A stretch of DNA of 64,000 nt from a virus. Of the stretch, positions 1 through 8,190 are shown piece after piece. Under the pieces are notes generated by a model that was given only the letters and a program-made list of their open reading frames with translations, did not search any database and had not been told where the DNA came from. The position numbers and the translations under genes were made by a program. The stretch lies in IMG/VR virus record IMGVR_UViG_3300035181_002093, positions 62,001 through 126,000 of that record; one strand, given 5' to 3'. The stretch's first letter is position 1. The number at the start of each line of letters is the position of its first letter.

Positions 1-221
1 CGCTCGTGCGTGAGGGCATCAGCCGCCTGCCCTCACGAGAGCAGACAGTGCTCAACCTCTTCTATGGTGTCAAAGACGACCCGCGGAACCTGGTCCAGAT
101 CGCTTCCATCATGGGCATGTGCCCCGAGCGCGTCCGTCAGATCAAGCTCAGCGGGATGCAGCTCCTGCACAACGAGCTGAAGCAGCGTGTCGGCCTGTCG
201 ACTGAAGACGCGTACCTCTAG
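1..221 (+). CDS. RNA polymerase sigma-70-like factor, C-terminal fragment (region 4)
   Basis: The reading frame is open at the left window edge, so only the last ~73 residues are seen. They match sigma-70 region 4: a leading helix with SREQTVLNLFYG, then LVQIASIMG and the recognition-helix signature CPERVRQIK, followed by a leucine-rich helix. In the family this helix-turn-helix reads the -35 promoter element. Because the same window encodes phage RNA polymerase subunits and carries TATAAT-like boxes, I infer that it programs the phage polymerase, though it could instead redirect host polymerase. Regions 2-3 lie outside the window. The gene converges with a minus-strand gene and overlaps its end by 4 bases. 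Confidence 0.85.
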   Translation, partial: LVREGISRLPSREQTVLNLFYGVKDDPRNLVQIASIMGMCPERVRQIKLSGMQLLHNELKQRVGLSTEDAYL

Positions 222-685
222 AAGCCCAGGTACTTCAGCTCGTCGTAGCCGATGGTGAACTTCTTGATGTACGCCGTGCCGTCCGGTGCGTACGCCGTGA
301 TGTCCTTCAGGTTGCGGTTGATGGCGTCGAGCTTCTCGACCTCCGCCTTCTCTGCATCGATGTAGTCCTGCTCGGTCAGCAGAAAGTTGATGACGCCGGC
401 ACCAACGGTCACCTCTTCCTGCGAACCGCCACCGCTCGAGCGAGCGTTCGACGTGTAGGACTGGGACTCGACGCCACGCTTCTGCTGCGCCCGCATCTGG
501 TTCTGGATGTCGAGCAGGACGGCATCCGTGACCTTGTGCTCGTCACGCATCTTCTTGATACGCAGGCCGCGCTCTTCGATCTTGTTGCGGGTCTCCATCG
601 CCTTCTTGGTGGAGGCGGTGACGATCTCGGCAGTGGTCTTCTCGAACGTGAAGTTGAACATGTGGTCGATCCTTTTTGGAATCAC
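218..685 (-). CDS. Hypothetical protein, coiled-coil-like
   Basis: A 155-residue soluble protein that I do not recognise. Its middle (about residues 25-70) is charged and helical with a KKMRDEHKVTD segment. A Ser/Gly-rich linker follows, then a second helical segment (DYIDAEKAEVEKLDAINR) and a short C-terminal domain ending in DELKYLGF. The GTG start at 685 has AGGAG five bases upstream, overlapping the stop of the preceding gene. An internal ATG at 661 also has a good AAAAGGA, so the first eight residues are uncertain. It is the last gene of the minus-strand run that begins with the helicase. Confidence 0.65.
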   Translation of the reverse strand: MIPKRIDHMFNFTFEKTTAEIVTASTKKAMETRNKIEERGLRIKKMRDEHKVTDAVLLDIQNQMRAQQKRGVESQSYTSNARSSGGGSQEEVTVGAGVINFLLTEQDYIDAEKAEVEKLDAINRNLKDITAYAPDGTAYIKKFTIGYDELKYLGF

Positions 686-693
686 GGGAACTC

Positions 694-1182
694 CTATGGT
701 TTGGTCTCACGTACTGCGGCAGCGACAGTCTCGTCGCACAGTGCTTGGATGTTGTTGAGGGTGTCAGGTCCTGGCTTGACCTCGAGCGTTTTGAAGATCG
801 TCAGCCGACCCGCCTGGTTCAATGCGAGCCCAGAAATCGACGCGCCCATGAGGTCGACATGGAGGGCGGCTGAAACCGTCTTCTTAGAGGTACGTGCAAG
901 CACGCGCATCATCGAGAAATCGATTGGAGAGAATCTCCAACTGTCAGGAGCCATCTGCATGAGCGTGGCCATCAGGTTGATGGGGTCGATGGGGGCTTGA
1001 CCCACCAGTGACATGATTGCTTCGGGCGTACAGATGCCGAGCTTCTTCAGCTTAGCGAGGTTCTTGAAGACCGACGGCGTCGGACGCTCGCTGAGCCGCA
1101 TCTCGAGGTCGATGGGCAGTGGCAGGTCGAACACCTCGTCGGTGTCGAACGCCGCCAACCCTTCGAGCGTCAGCTTGCTCAC
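694..1182 (-). CDS. Hypothetical protein
   Basis: A 162-residue protein with no recognised family. It is mixed alpha/beta without membrane segments or cysteine clusters, and its C-terminal third (GLALNQAGRLTIFKTLEV) looks beta-rich. The start overlaps the stop of the upstream 50-residue membrane gene by 4 bases, so translation is probably coupled. It lies in the same minus-strand unit as the nuclease and helicase; that gives only a weak hint of a DNA-metabolism or early role. Confidence 0.65.
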   Translation of the reverse strand: MSKLTLEGLAAFDTDEVFDLPLPIDLEMRLSERPTPSVFKNLAKLKKLGICTPEAIMSLVGQAPIDPINLMATLMQMAPDSWRFSPIDFSMMRVLARTSKKTVSAALHVDLMGASISGLALNQAGRLTIFKTLEVKPGPDTLNNIQALCDETVAAAVRETKP

Positions 1183-1331
1183 AAGGCACGGGCCTTCTTG
1201 ATCAGCCCCAAGACGGACGCTCGCAGTGCGGGGTCTTTCCCGAATCGGTCAACGACCAACAAGGCCACCGCGGCCACTTCGAGCAATAGGAATCCGACGG
1301 CACGCATGCGTGCCGACGTTACAATGCGCAT
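1179..1331 (-). CDS. Small single-pass membrane protein
   Basis: A 50-residue protein with one hydrophobic helix at about residues 12-28 (VGFLLLEVAAVALLVV) and a basic C-terminal tail. The ATG at 1331 has GAGGAG seven bases upstream, and that GAGGAG lies inside the last codons of the preceding gene. A longer frame extends upstream but would overlap that gene completely, so the short start is preferred. The function is unknown; an N-in/C-out or C-in anchor cannot be decided from the sequence. Confidence 0.55.
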   Translation of the reverse strand: MRIVTSARMRAVGFLLLEVAAVALLVVDRFGKDPALRASVLGLIKKARAL

Positions 1332-1335
1332 GGAG

Positions 1336-1578
1336 TTACTCCTCAGCGTGCGCGATGACGCGCGCGCGATCGATGTTGCGCAGCGATAGCGAGCGGAGGG
1401 TCCGCCCCTCCAAGATCTCGCCCACGGCGTAGTAGAACTCCGCGGCGACGTCCGCCACGGTCTTGTTGGGGTCGTTCTGCACAGCGAACCAGACGGCGCG
1501 GATGTCGCGCAGGCGTCCAGCCACGTCGTTGGCGACGCGGACGCTAACTCCGCTCCGACCTCCACGACGACGACTCAC
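1336..1578 (-). CDS. Small basic hypothetical protein
   Basis: An 80-residue protein beginning with SRRRGGRSG, then a helical body with VANDVAGRLRDIRAVWFAV and a C-terminal LRSLSLRNIDRARVIAHAEE. The basic N-terminus suggests nucleic-acid contact, but no family is recognised. I chose the GTG at 1578 because it overlaps the upstream HNH stop codon as GTGA and has AAGGA seven bases before it. A longer ATG start at 1620 would run 45 bases into the HNH gene. Confidence 0.55.
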   Translation of the reverse strand: MSRRRGGRSGVSVRVANDVAGRLRDIRAVWFAVQNDPNKTVADVAAEFYYAVGEILEGRTLRSLSLRNIDRARVIAHAEE

Positions 1579-2081
1579 GTTTTTTCCTTGTGAGTTCGTT
1601 TGTTTCTGTGAGGACAGCACCCATAGCGGAATGTTGCGTAGTTACAGTTGAAACACAACACTTGAAATCCCGGAGGAAACCCCTGGTCACGAAGCCAACG
1701 ATACATTTTGTCTCCAGTACCAACTTCCTTTCGGTGAGCACTCCCTCCGCCGCCGATGTGATCGAGTGTTAAAAACTCAAGTTGAGTTTCTAAACAGCAC
1801 ACACAAACAGGACCTCCATACACGTTAAGAACTTCTGCACGTAAACGTTCACGATACGCCTTCCCGTTCCTACGGGTACGTTCCAAACACTCTTGGCAAA
1901 CCACAGACGTGCTTAGATGTTCTCGGCGTCCGCACTGGGCACATAGCCCTGCCGCACGGTATCGTGCCTGTGCCGTTGCATTTCTCAAACGTGAATCACG
2001 CCCGTATCGGGCTCTGTATTCAGGCGTGCGACTAGGCCTAGCTTTCCTCACACGGATTCGTTTCCCAAGGTTTGGTACCAC
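1575..2081 (-). CDS. HNH endonuclease family protein
   Basis: A 168-residue protein. The first ~45 residues are very basic. A CAQCGRREHL...CQEC zinc knuckle sits at about 47-70, followed by a CVCC pair and the HNH core LDHIGGGGSAHRK, with FQVLCFNCNYA and CCPH at the end. This matches free-standing phage HNH nucleases, which cut DNA and often spread by homing. The GTG start lies inside the upstream zinc-ribbon gene in another frame. The A+T content is visibly higher than in neighbouring genes, consistent with transfer. A truncated relative with the same HxGGGG...CxNCN layout lies at 61739-61951. Confidence 0.8.
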   Translation of the reverse strand: MVPNLGKRIRVRKARPSRTPEYRARYGRDSRLRNATAQARYRAAGLCAQCGRREHLSTSVVCQECLERTRRNGKAYRERLRAEVLNVYGGPVCVCCLETQLEFLTLDHIGGGGSAHRKEVGTGDKMYRWLRDQGFPPGFQVLCFNCNYATFRYGCCPHRNKRTHKEKT

Positions 2082-2208
2082 ACCGTGGACACATCGGTAC
2101 GTTGGTTGATGGCACCAACGCGCTACTGCACAACGGACACCTAGGGTCCTCTTTCAATGCGGCTGTCTTCACAGCTTCAGGGTCAACATCAACGCCAAGT
2201 TTCTCCAT
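2038..2208 (-). CDS. Zinc-ribbon microprotein
   Basis: A 56-residue gene. It carries two CxxC knuckles (CPLCSSAL at about residue 24 and CPRCGTKPWE at about 40), giving a complete rubredoxin-like zinc ribbon, and ends in NPCEES. Its ATG at 2208 is clean and the last 43 bases overlap the HNH gene in another frame. Such small ribbons often bind RNA or act in transcription, but no specific function is claimed. An alternative is that it was once the N-terminus of the HNH protein, now separated by a frameshift. Confidence 0.55.
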   Translation of the reverse strand: MEKLGVDVDPEAVKTAALKEDPRCPLCSSALVPSTNVPMCPRCGTKPWETNPCEES

Positions 2209-2217
2209 GTCGCTACT

Positions 2218-2619
2218 CTAGCGCAGGGAGACCTTCTTGCTGGTACCGATTCGGTTGCCGCGAAGCACCGAGTACTCGGCCGGGGCTCCGTCGGCGTTCA
2301 GGAACTTCTCGGCCTTGTTGACCGAGTCGAACTCGTGGACTTGGCCGACGACCACGTAGACCTTGCGTGAGACGCGCGACTTCTTGTCGTCAGCGTCGTC
2401 GTCCTTCTCGCCATCCGGCTTGGCGTCCGGCTTGGCGTCCGGCTTGGCGTCCGCGGCCTTGGCGTCCGCGGCCTTGGCGTCCGCGGCCTTGGCGTCCGCG
2501 GCCTTGGCGTCCGCGGCCTTCTTGTCGTCCGGCTTCGCAGCGTTGGAGGTGGTGGCGGCGGCCGCAGCCTGAACGCCGAGCGGCTTGTTCTGATTCGTGT
2601 GTGCTTGCGTCATAAACAT
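2218..2619 (-). CDS. Hypothetical protein with AADAK tandem repeats
   Basis: A 133-residue protein with three parts: an Ala-rich N-terminus, a tandem-repeat linker of five AADAK units followed by DAKP units (about residues 34-72), and a compact C-terminal domain (about 82-133) starting RKVYVVVGQVHEF. The linker is strongly charged and probably disordered or a single alpha helix. The DNA repeats are 15-base and 12-base units, so the length may vary between relatives. No known function. Confidence 0.6.
   Translation of the reverse strand: MFMTQAHTNQNKPLGVQAAAAATTSNAAKPDDKKAADAKAADAKAADAKAADAKAADAKPDAKPDAKPDGEKDDDADDKKSRVSRKVYVVVGQVHEFDSVNKAEKFLNADGAPAEYSVLRGNRIGTSKKVSLR
2415..2525. repeat. In-frame tandem repeats (15-bp and 12-bp units)
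   Basis: On the plus strand a ggcgtccgcggcctt unit is repeated about five times next to shorter ggcgtccggctt units. They encode AADAK and DAKP repeats of the minus-strand gene. Unit length and lack of unique spacers rule out CRISPR. Confidence 0.85.
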
Positions 2620-2649
2620 GACGTAGCACGCACGCGAATCGCGCGTCTA

Positions 2650-3576
2650 CTATTTGCCGCGACAATGGCGCCACATGGAGCACCACTTCTTGTCGCACCA
2701 CCAGTTCGAGGGATCGGTCATCTGGAAGTGCCCCGTGGACACGCCGTAGGCGATCCCGTGTGCAACGCCCATGACGACCGCTTCGGCGTGCTTGACCATC
2801 TTGTCCGAGATGACGCCGGTGAGCTTCTCGTAGCGAGGACGTGGCACCTTCGCCCGTCCCTTGACGACCATGTCGACCTGAACATCGGGAACATGCTCGA
2901 CGCCGGCGTAGACTGCGAACTGCAGGTCGTTGGCGAGGTCGCTCTCGGACCACTTGTCCGTGACGACCTTGAGGTCATGTACACGCTTGGGCTTGACGGG
3001 CTGCTTGGACCCGAGTGCCTCGCGGATGTCCTGGTACTCCTGCTCGGTGTGCGACTGCACCTGGATGCTGTCGATACGGCCGAGCACCGGAAGCTTGACC
3101 TTGCCATCCGCGGAACGGAACACGGCGTGGAAGGTCTTCTCGACCTCGATCGGCGTCGCATCGACCGCCGCCTCGTCATAGTAGGCGTTCGTGCACTTCA
3201 CGCCGGTGTCCTTGACCGAGCCCTCGTCCTCACCCTCCCAGTCCTCGATCAGCTTCTTCGTCTCGTTGAACGAGTCCGAGTAGGCGTCCATCGCCATCTC
3301 CCGCGTGGGCAGGGTGCCGGTCTCGAGCCGCCCCTTGAGCACCTTCTCGACCGCGTTGTGCACCTGAATCCCCTGGAACATGCGCGCGACGGTGCGTCGC
3401 GGCTTGTGCTCGAGATAAGCGAGCTGCCACGACTTGGGACACTTGAGGAACATGCCGACCTGTGACGGCGACAGATAGCCGCGAGGCAAGATGTCGACCA
3501 GCTCGGGTTCGACGTCAGCGGGCACTTCGATCGCGGGGTCGAGAAACGCTTCGACCTCTTCCATTCCTGTGGTCAT
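2650..3576 (-). CDS. Cas4/RecB-like PD-(D/E)XK nuclease with Fe-S cysteines
   Basis: A 308-residue nuclease of the PD-(D/E)XK superfamily. Visible motifs in order are FLKCPKSW with C46, a His in GIQVHNAVE (H73), GRIDSIQ (D169) and HDLKV (D201, K203). Near the C-terminus lies CDKKWCSMWRHC (C294, C299, C305). One N-terminal plus three C-terminal cysteines is the 4Fe-4S arrangement known from Cas4 and AddB. The family cleaves DNA exonucleolytically with Mg or Mn. Two genes away in the same minus-strand unit is an SNF2-type helicase, so a role in phage DNA recombination or processing is likely. It is not next to CRISPR genes, so a spacer-acquisition role is not suggested. Confidence 0.85.
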   Translation of the reverse strand: MTTGMEEVEAFLDPAIEVPADVEPELVDILPRGYLSPSQVGMFLKCPKSWQLAYLEHKPRRTVARMFQGIQVHNAVEKVLKGRLETGTLPTREMAMDAYSDSFNETKKLIEDWEGEDEGSVKDTGVKCTNAYYDEAAVDATPIEVEKTFHAVFRSADGKVKLPVLGRIDSIQVQSHTEQEYQDIREALGSKQPVKPKRVHDLKVVTDKWSESDLANDLQFAVYAGVEHVPDVQVDMVVKGRAKVPRPRYEKLTGVISDKMVKHAEAVVMGVAHGIAYGVSTGHFQMTDPSNWWCDKKWCSMWRHCRGK

Positions 3577-3965
3577 CGCTTTCCTCCTGGGAAGTCAAGG
3601 GACTCCCCTTCCATGAGTTGACGTTCGGGTGTCGGAAACTTGCCTGGGTTGGTCGCGGCTGCTTTGGCGGAGGCCCGCAGGATTGCATCCATGTCGACAG
3701 GCGCCTGGCCTCCATCAACAACAGCGAGTGCGGGCGGTGCCGCCGCCGACTCTTGTCGCGCGTACTCGTCGAGGGTGGTTACACCGCTCGAGGTGATCAC
3801 CGGCGATGACGACGGCACATCATCGCGCGTCACCTCGACCGACACGACCGCCTTGTTCTTGGAGAACTTGATGTCGTCCTCCGAGGCTGAAATGCCTTGT
3901 TGGGCCAAGTCCTGTTTGATCAGGCGCGTGATGTCGGACGCCTCGTACGTGACTACAATCTTCAT
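3573..3965 (-). CDS. Hypothetical protein between helicase and nuclease
   Basis: A 130-residue protein. The N-terminal ~50 residues look like a small alpha/beta domain (DITRLIKQDLAQQG then KAVVSVEVTR). The rest is Ala/Pro/Ser-rich and probably disordered. It overlaps the helicase stop by 4 bases and the nuclease start by 4 bases, so the three are very likely co-translated and may work together. I do not recognise the fold. Confidence 0.6.
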   Translation of the reverse strand: MKIVVTYEASDITRLIKQDLAQQGISASEDDIKFSKNKAVVSVEVTRDDVPSSSPVITSSGVTTLDEYARQESAAAPPALAVVDGGQAPVDMDAILRASAKAAATNPGKFPTPERQLMEGESLDFPGGKR

Positions 3966-5947
3966 TTGGCCCTCTCAGGTAGCATGGGCAAGGCATACGC
4001 CTTGATGACGGGGCGGTCCACCTTCTTGGGGTGGATGCACCCTAGCTGAAAGGGTTCAATCCCCTTCGCAAGACATATGATGTTTTTCGGACATAGCGCG
4101 CATTCAATCTTGTTCGTGAGCATCGAATCGACATCGATTTTGTGATCGAGCAAATGGGCTACCGCCAGCTCAAGCGTTCCCTGCCCGATCATCCTGTACA
4201 CGGTAACCTTGTCGTTCTGTCCAATCCGATAGTTTCGGTCCAAGCATTGCGAGTACGAATTCAGCGAATACGGCAACGAGCTGTAGATCATGTACGTCGC
4301 CGAATTCAACGTGATGCCGAGGCCTGTGGTGACTTGGCCGATGTAGACGCGGACGGCAGGGGCGTCGTTGAACGCGTCGACGGAGGCCATCGGGTCTCGT
4401 GAACCGCCATCGACCCGTACGTACCCAATCTCTTCGGCGTTCAACCGCTCCTCGATCAGGTCCATCTCAATGTGAAACGCGCACCAGATGATCACCTTGT
4501 GGTGCGGCGTTTCAAGAATCCCGTCGAGCAGCTCCATGATCGATTCGAGCTTGGGGTGCTCGTCAAACGTGATGGTCGTGGAGGGCCATGGCGTCGCGTC
4601 AACCAGGCACCGTGGGGTGCGTGGTTGAATCTGCCGCGCGACACAGGCGTCACGGTGTTCACACGGCAAGCCTCCCCGGGCCGAGTCGCAGTAGAAGGGA
4701 TCCTTCTCGCTCTTGATGAGGAAGCCTGACGTGATCTGCAAAAGCTTCATCAAGGCCGCCGCTCGGTGCGGCATCTCGATGGCAGAAAGTTGGTGCGGGA
4801 GAATGGGCTTCGCACCAATCTCCCCGGACCGAATCTGGATCCCTAGCTTACCCAGCACCTCGGGGTCGATGCCCATGTCGATGACGATCTTGTCGTACGC
4901 AACGGTCTGAGCGCGTGTAAGGGTATACTCTACGTCCACAAAGGAGCGTGTTGGCAGGTCCAAGCACTGCTCTTTGGTACGACGGATCGACAAGAAGGTC
5001 GTACGTGCATTGATGACGTCGAGATTCTTGTAACCAACCACGATAGGAGAGTTGGCGCCTCGCGTGACAACGAACGTTTTTTTGTACTTCCAGTACGTCT
5101 CGGGCATGAAGCAGTCGCCCAGGATTTTGTAGGGGCCGTACAGGTCGAGAGGATTCCCCTCGGTGGGGGACCCCGTCATGAGGATGCGGCGCATCGCCTT
5201 CTGTGCGATCTCATGCGTCGTCTTGGTGCGCTCGGACTGCCAGGTCTTCACGCCATGGCTTTCATCGCAGACCAGAACGCCGTAAGGCAGCCGTTCTACG
5301 AGGAAATCCACTAAACTTCTCGCAGTGTCGTACGTCGAAAGAACCATGTCGGTGCCCTCGGCGGCAGCGCGTTCGATGATCTCGCGCTTCTGCTTGGGCG
5401 TTCCGACCAGCGCGGCCCACGTGAGCTGGCGGCCCGAGTGAAGGTCGATCTGCCGACCCCAGTTCCGCACGGTGACGCGCGGCCCGAGCACCAGGGCCGT
5501 GGCGCGGTTGCCGGTGTGGCGCAACAAACGCAGGAGATCGATCGCGATCTTCGACTTGCCGAGACCAGGATCGTAGAACAACGCCGCCCGCATGTTGTAG
5601 AACACGTGGCAGAGTCCTTCAACCTGATGCTGGTATGGCGCCGTGACGTATTCAAATCCCGTGGGCAAGGTCAGCGCTTCCAAGCGTCGGCGCACATCCT
5701 CGAGCGCCTCGATGTGGCGTTGGGCCACGTCCGAGATCACCACGTCAACGTCGGAAGCCACTGCTTGAAGGTCCGCGATGACCTTGCTGGATGCAGGGAA
5801 GAACGCGGGGTACATCCACAAGGCCCGCGAAGCGTCCCATGTAGCGCCAAACACGCGACTGTACGTAGCATTCTGTCCGTGAACCAGAAACACGGGCGTG
5901 CCGTTGCCCGCGCGTCCGACGCGGATCTCCATTCGGGGTCGACCCAT
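3962..5947 (-). CDS. SNF2-family DNA helicase/translocase
   Basis: A 661-residue superfamily 2 ATPase. After a ~100-residue N-terminal region come YQHQVEG (Q motif), GLGKSK (Walker A, 128-133), DESH (Walker B, 228-231) and TGSP (258-261). The second RecA lobe has IIWCAF, VRVDGG, TTGLGITLN and the SNF2 signature DRNYRIGQ. A cysteine cluster (CDSARGGLPCEHRDAC) interrupts the linker, and CALCP...C...GC near the C-terminus could bind zinc or Fe-S. Such proteins translocate on double-stranded DNA and in phages often serve recombination or replication. It heads the minus-strand unit and diverges from the portal gene. Confidence 0.92.
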   Translation of the reverse strand: MGRPRMEIRVGRAGNGTPVFLVHGQNATYSRVFGATWDASRALWMYPAFFPASSKVIADLQAVASDVDVVISDVAQRHIEALEDVRRRLEALTLPTGFEYVTAPYQHQVEGLCHVFYNMRAALFYDPGLGKSKIAIDLLRLLRHTGNRATALVLGPRVTVRNWGRQIDLHSGRQLTWAALVGTPKQKREIIERAAAEGTDMVLSTYDTARSLVDFLVERLPYGVLVCDESHGVKTWQSERTKTTHEIAQKAMRRILMTGSPTEGNPLDLYGPYKILGDCFMPETYWKYKKTFVVTRGANSPIVVGYKNLDVINARTTFLSIRRTKEQCLDLPTRSFVDVEYTLTRAQTVAYDKIVIDMGIDPEVLGKLGIQIRSGEIGAKPILPHQLSAIEMPHRAAALMKLLQITSGFLIKSEKDPFYCDSARGGLPCEHRDACVARQIQPRTPRCLVDATPWPSTTITFDEHPKLESIMELLDGILETPHHKVIIWCAFHIEMDLIEERLNAEEIGYVRVDGGSRDPMASVDAFNDAPAVRVYIGQVTTGLGITLNSATYMIYSSLPYSLNSYSQCLDRNYRIGQNDKVTVYRMIGQGTLELAVAHLLDHKIDVDSMLTNKIECALCPKNIICLAKGIEPFQLGCIHPKKVDRPVIKAYALPMLPERAK

Positions 5948-5963
5948 AGGGCGTCCGCCTTTC

Positions 5964-5969
5964 TATCAT
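5964..5969 (+). promoter_or_regulatory. Putative -10 box upstream of portal gene
   Basis: TATCAT within cctttctatcatgtg in the 43-base divergent gap, 21 bases before the portal ATG. It matches the recurrent YCTATMAT box of this window. No clear -35 element is visible. Confidence 0.4.
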
Positions 5970-5990
5970 GTGATGATTGCGGGGTAAACC

Positions 5991-7781
5991 ATGGCCACTG
6001 ATGGAATGTTCGACCCGGGTATCTCCGACCTGTCGACGCAAAACACGTCGTCGCACGGAAGTCCGCTCTTCGATTTCCTCACGGCGTTCGCGCCACGGAA
6101 GCTCAAGGACCTCTTCCGACTGTGCGAGTACCTCTACTTCAACAGCGCGCAGATCTACGCCGCGCTCCAGAAGTTCTGCACGTACCCCGTCACCGACATC
6201 ATCTACGAGACGCAGAACGAGGCGCTCAAGAACTACTACGAGGACCTCCACGACAAGACGCTGAAGACGAAGCGCGTCTTGATCCGCGCGGCCGTCGACA
6301 AGTTCGTTTACGGCAACGCGTTCTTCTCGATGTACGCGCCGTTCGTGCGCTTCCTGAAGTGTCCGCGCTGCCAGTCGCTGACGAACATCCACCAGGTCAC
6401 CTACAAGTTCAACCTGAAGAAGCTCGCCTTCAACTACGCATGCAAAGGCTGCAACGTGAAGGTGGACATCGGTGAGAAGGACGTCATCGACCGCAAGATC
6501 ACACGCAAGGACCGCATCTCGGTGATCCGTTGGGACCCGAAGTTGATGGACATCGACTACAACCCCATCACCGGGCACAGCGAGTACTACTACACGATCC
6601 CCAAGGAGATTAAGGAACGCTGCGCCAAGGGGAACAAGCACCTCATCGACACGATGCCGATGGAGTTTTTGAAGACGATTCGCTCGGACAAGATCTTCAA
6701 GTTCGCGGAAGGTCAAGTCTTCCACATGCGCATGGACGCGCCCGCGGGCATCGAGGCTCAATGGGGCTTCCCGCCGCTCGCATCGACGATCAAGCTGTTC
6801 TTCTACGCGGCGGTGCTGCGCAAGGCGAACGAAGCGATCGCGCTCGACTACATCGTCCCGCTGCGCATCATCTCGCCGAAGCAGTCGTCGGCGAACGCCG
6901 ATCCGATGACCACCATCTCGTTGGCCAAGTGGTCCGACGAGATGAAGACCAGCGTCAAGAAGTGGCGGCGAGATCCCCTCCACATCATGTGGTCACCGAT
7001 CCCCGCGGAGGTCACGCACCTTGGTGGCCAAGCCCGTGCGCTCATGACGCTCGGCGAGGTCCAGGCTGCCGAAGACAACATCATCGCTGCAATGGGCCTG
7101 CCCAAGGAGTTCATCTACGGCGGCTTCTCTGCGATGGGCTCGGGCATCCAGCTTCGCGTGCTCGAGAACCAGCTCGTTCACCAAACGGGTGACCTCAACG
7201 ACCTCCTGCAGTGGGTCACAGACAAGTCGGCCAAGCAGCTGGGGCGTGGCACGGTGACGTGTTCGCTCGCACCCTTCCGCTTCATCGATGACGTTCAGCA
7301 GAAGGCGCTGCTCCTGCAGCTCAACGGCGCCGACCCTTCGACGGGCCCGTGGATCTCCAAGCGGACCATGGGCGAGGCGTTCGACATCGACCCGTCCGAC
7401 GAGCGCAAGTGGCGCATGCAGGAAGCAATCGACGACGCGCGAACTGCACAGGAGCTGCAGGTCGAGATGCAGAAGCGTCAGAACAATCTGGGCTCACAGG
7501 CACGAGCCCAAGCGCAGATGGGTCAGCAGGGTCTCTCCTACGACCAGCAGGCGGTGATCGCGCAGGCAGATCAGGTGATCCAGCAGCTGATGGGCCTGGA
7601 CCCCGGGAGCCGGCAATCGCAGATGCACGCGCTGCAGACCGAGGACATGGTGATGTACGCGGTCGTCAAGGAACGCATGCATGACCAGACCACTCAGCAG
7701 AACCAACAGGCGATCGCGGCAGCCCGTCAAGGCGGCGATCCTTCCGGCGGTGGCGCACCACCCGCAGCGCCAGGTATGTAA
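5991..7781 (+). CDS. Portal protein (with zinc-ribbon insertion)
   Basis: A 596-residue protein with the layout of large-phage portals. The N-terminal part is helical (FDFLTAFAPRKLKDLFRLCEYLY). Next come a clip/wing region, the segment YGNAFFSMYAPF, the long-helix region GEVQAAEDNIIAAMGLPKEFIYGG, and a Gln-rich C-terminus from about residue 500. Portals form the dodecameric ring through which DNA is packaged. Unusual here is a CPRC...CKGC zinc ribbon at about residues 124-156 inserted in the wing domain. The gene starts the plus-strand structural run and is followed after 8 bases by a small gene, then the RNA polymerase. No terminase gene is in the window to confirm the assignment by neighbourhood. 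Confidence 0.82.
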   Translation: MATDGMFDPGISDLSTQNTSSHGSPLFDFLTAFAPRKLKDLFRLCEYLYFNSAQIYAALQKFCTYPVTDIIYETQNEALKNYYEDLHDKTLKTKRVLIRAAVDKFVYGNAFFSMYAPFVRFLKCPRCQSLTNIHQVTYKFNLKKLAFNYACKGCNVKVDIGEKDVIDRKITRKDRISVIRWDPKLMDIDYNPITGHSEYYYTIPKEIKERCAKGNKHLIDTMPMEFLKTIRSDKIFKFAEGQVFHMRMDAPAGIEAQWGFPPLASTIKLFFYAAVLRKANEAIALDYIVPLRIISPKQSSANADPMTTISLAKWSDEMKTSVKKWRRDPLHIMWSPIPAEVTHLGGQARALMTLGEVQAAEDNIIAAMGLPKEFIYGGFSAMGSGIQLRVLENQLVHQTGDLNDLLQWVTDKSAKQLGRGTVTCSLAPFRFIDDVQQKALLLQLNGADPSTGPWISKRTMGEAFDIDPSDERKWRMQEAIDDARTAQELQVEMQKRQNNLGSQARAQAQMGQQGLSYDQQAVIAQADQVIQQLMGLDPGSRQSQMHALQTEDMVMYAVVKERMHDQTTQQNQQAIAAARQGGDPSGGGAPPAAPGM

Positions 7782-7789
7782 GATAACCC

Positions 7790-8173
7790 ATGCCGCAAGA
7801 CTCAGAAGACTTCGCCGACGTCATCGAAAAGGCCCAGAAGGTCAGCAACGACCTGGGCAGCTTGTTCGGTGCGCAGAACGGACCGGGGCGTGTTGCGTTC
7901 GAACAGCGCGGCAACCGCGGCGGCCCCGAGCTGGACTACGAAGCCCACTCCGAGGTCTTCGCGCTGCCCGCGGATCGCGACAGCTACGAAGACGTCATGA
8001 ACCAGGTGCTGCGTGGCGAAGCCATCATGCGCTACGAGGACCGGACCTTCTCGAAAGAGGGCGACTTCCTGGTGGCCTTGGTCTACCTGACGCCCCGTGC
8101 ACGTCCAGCTCCCGTGAACAACCAAGACGCAGGCGACGCCGAACCTGCTGAACGACCGCGACGGCTGCCCTAA
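7790..8173 (+). CDS. Hypothetical protein between portal and RNA polymerase
   Basis: A 127-residue acidic protein starting 8 bases after the portal stop. The middle (VFALPADRDSYEDVMNQVLRGEAIMRYEDRTF) looks like a small alpha/beta domain; the C-terminus is Pro/Arg-rich. No family is recognised. Its position suggests co-expression with portal and polymerase. Confidence 0.65.
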   Translation: MPQDSEDFADVIEKAQKVSNDLGSLFGAQNGPGRVAFEQRGNRGGPELDYEAHSEVFALPADRDSYEDVMNQVLRGEAIMRYEDRTFSKEGDFLVALVYLTPRARPAPVNNQDAGDAEPAERPRRLP

Positions 8174-8190
8174 CGGAGCCTTGTACCAAA

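Noticed and set aside
2415-2525. Possible CRISPR array
   Set aside because: Units are 12-15 bases, contiguous and in frame; no spacers, no cas genes. The Cas4-like nuclease alone is not evidence for CRISPR.
2650-3576. CRISPR adaptation gene cas4
   Set aside because: Motifs fit the wider Cas4/RecB nuclease family, but there is no cas1, cas2 or array; named only as Cas4-like.
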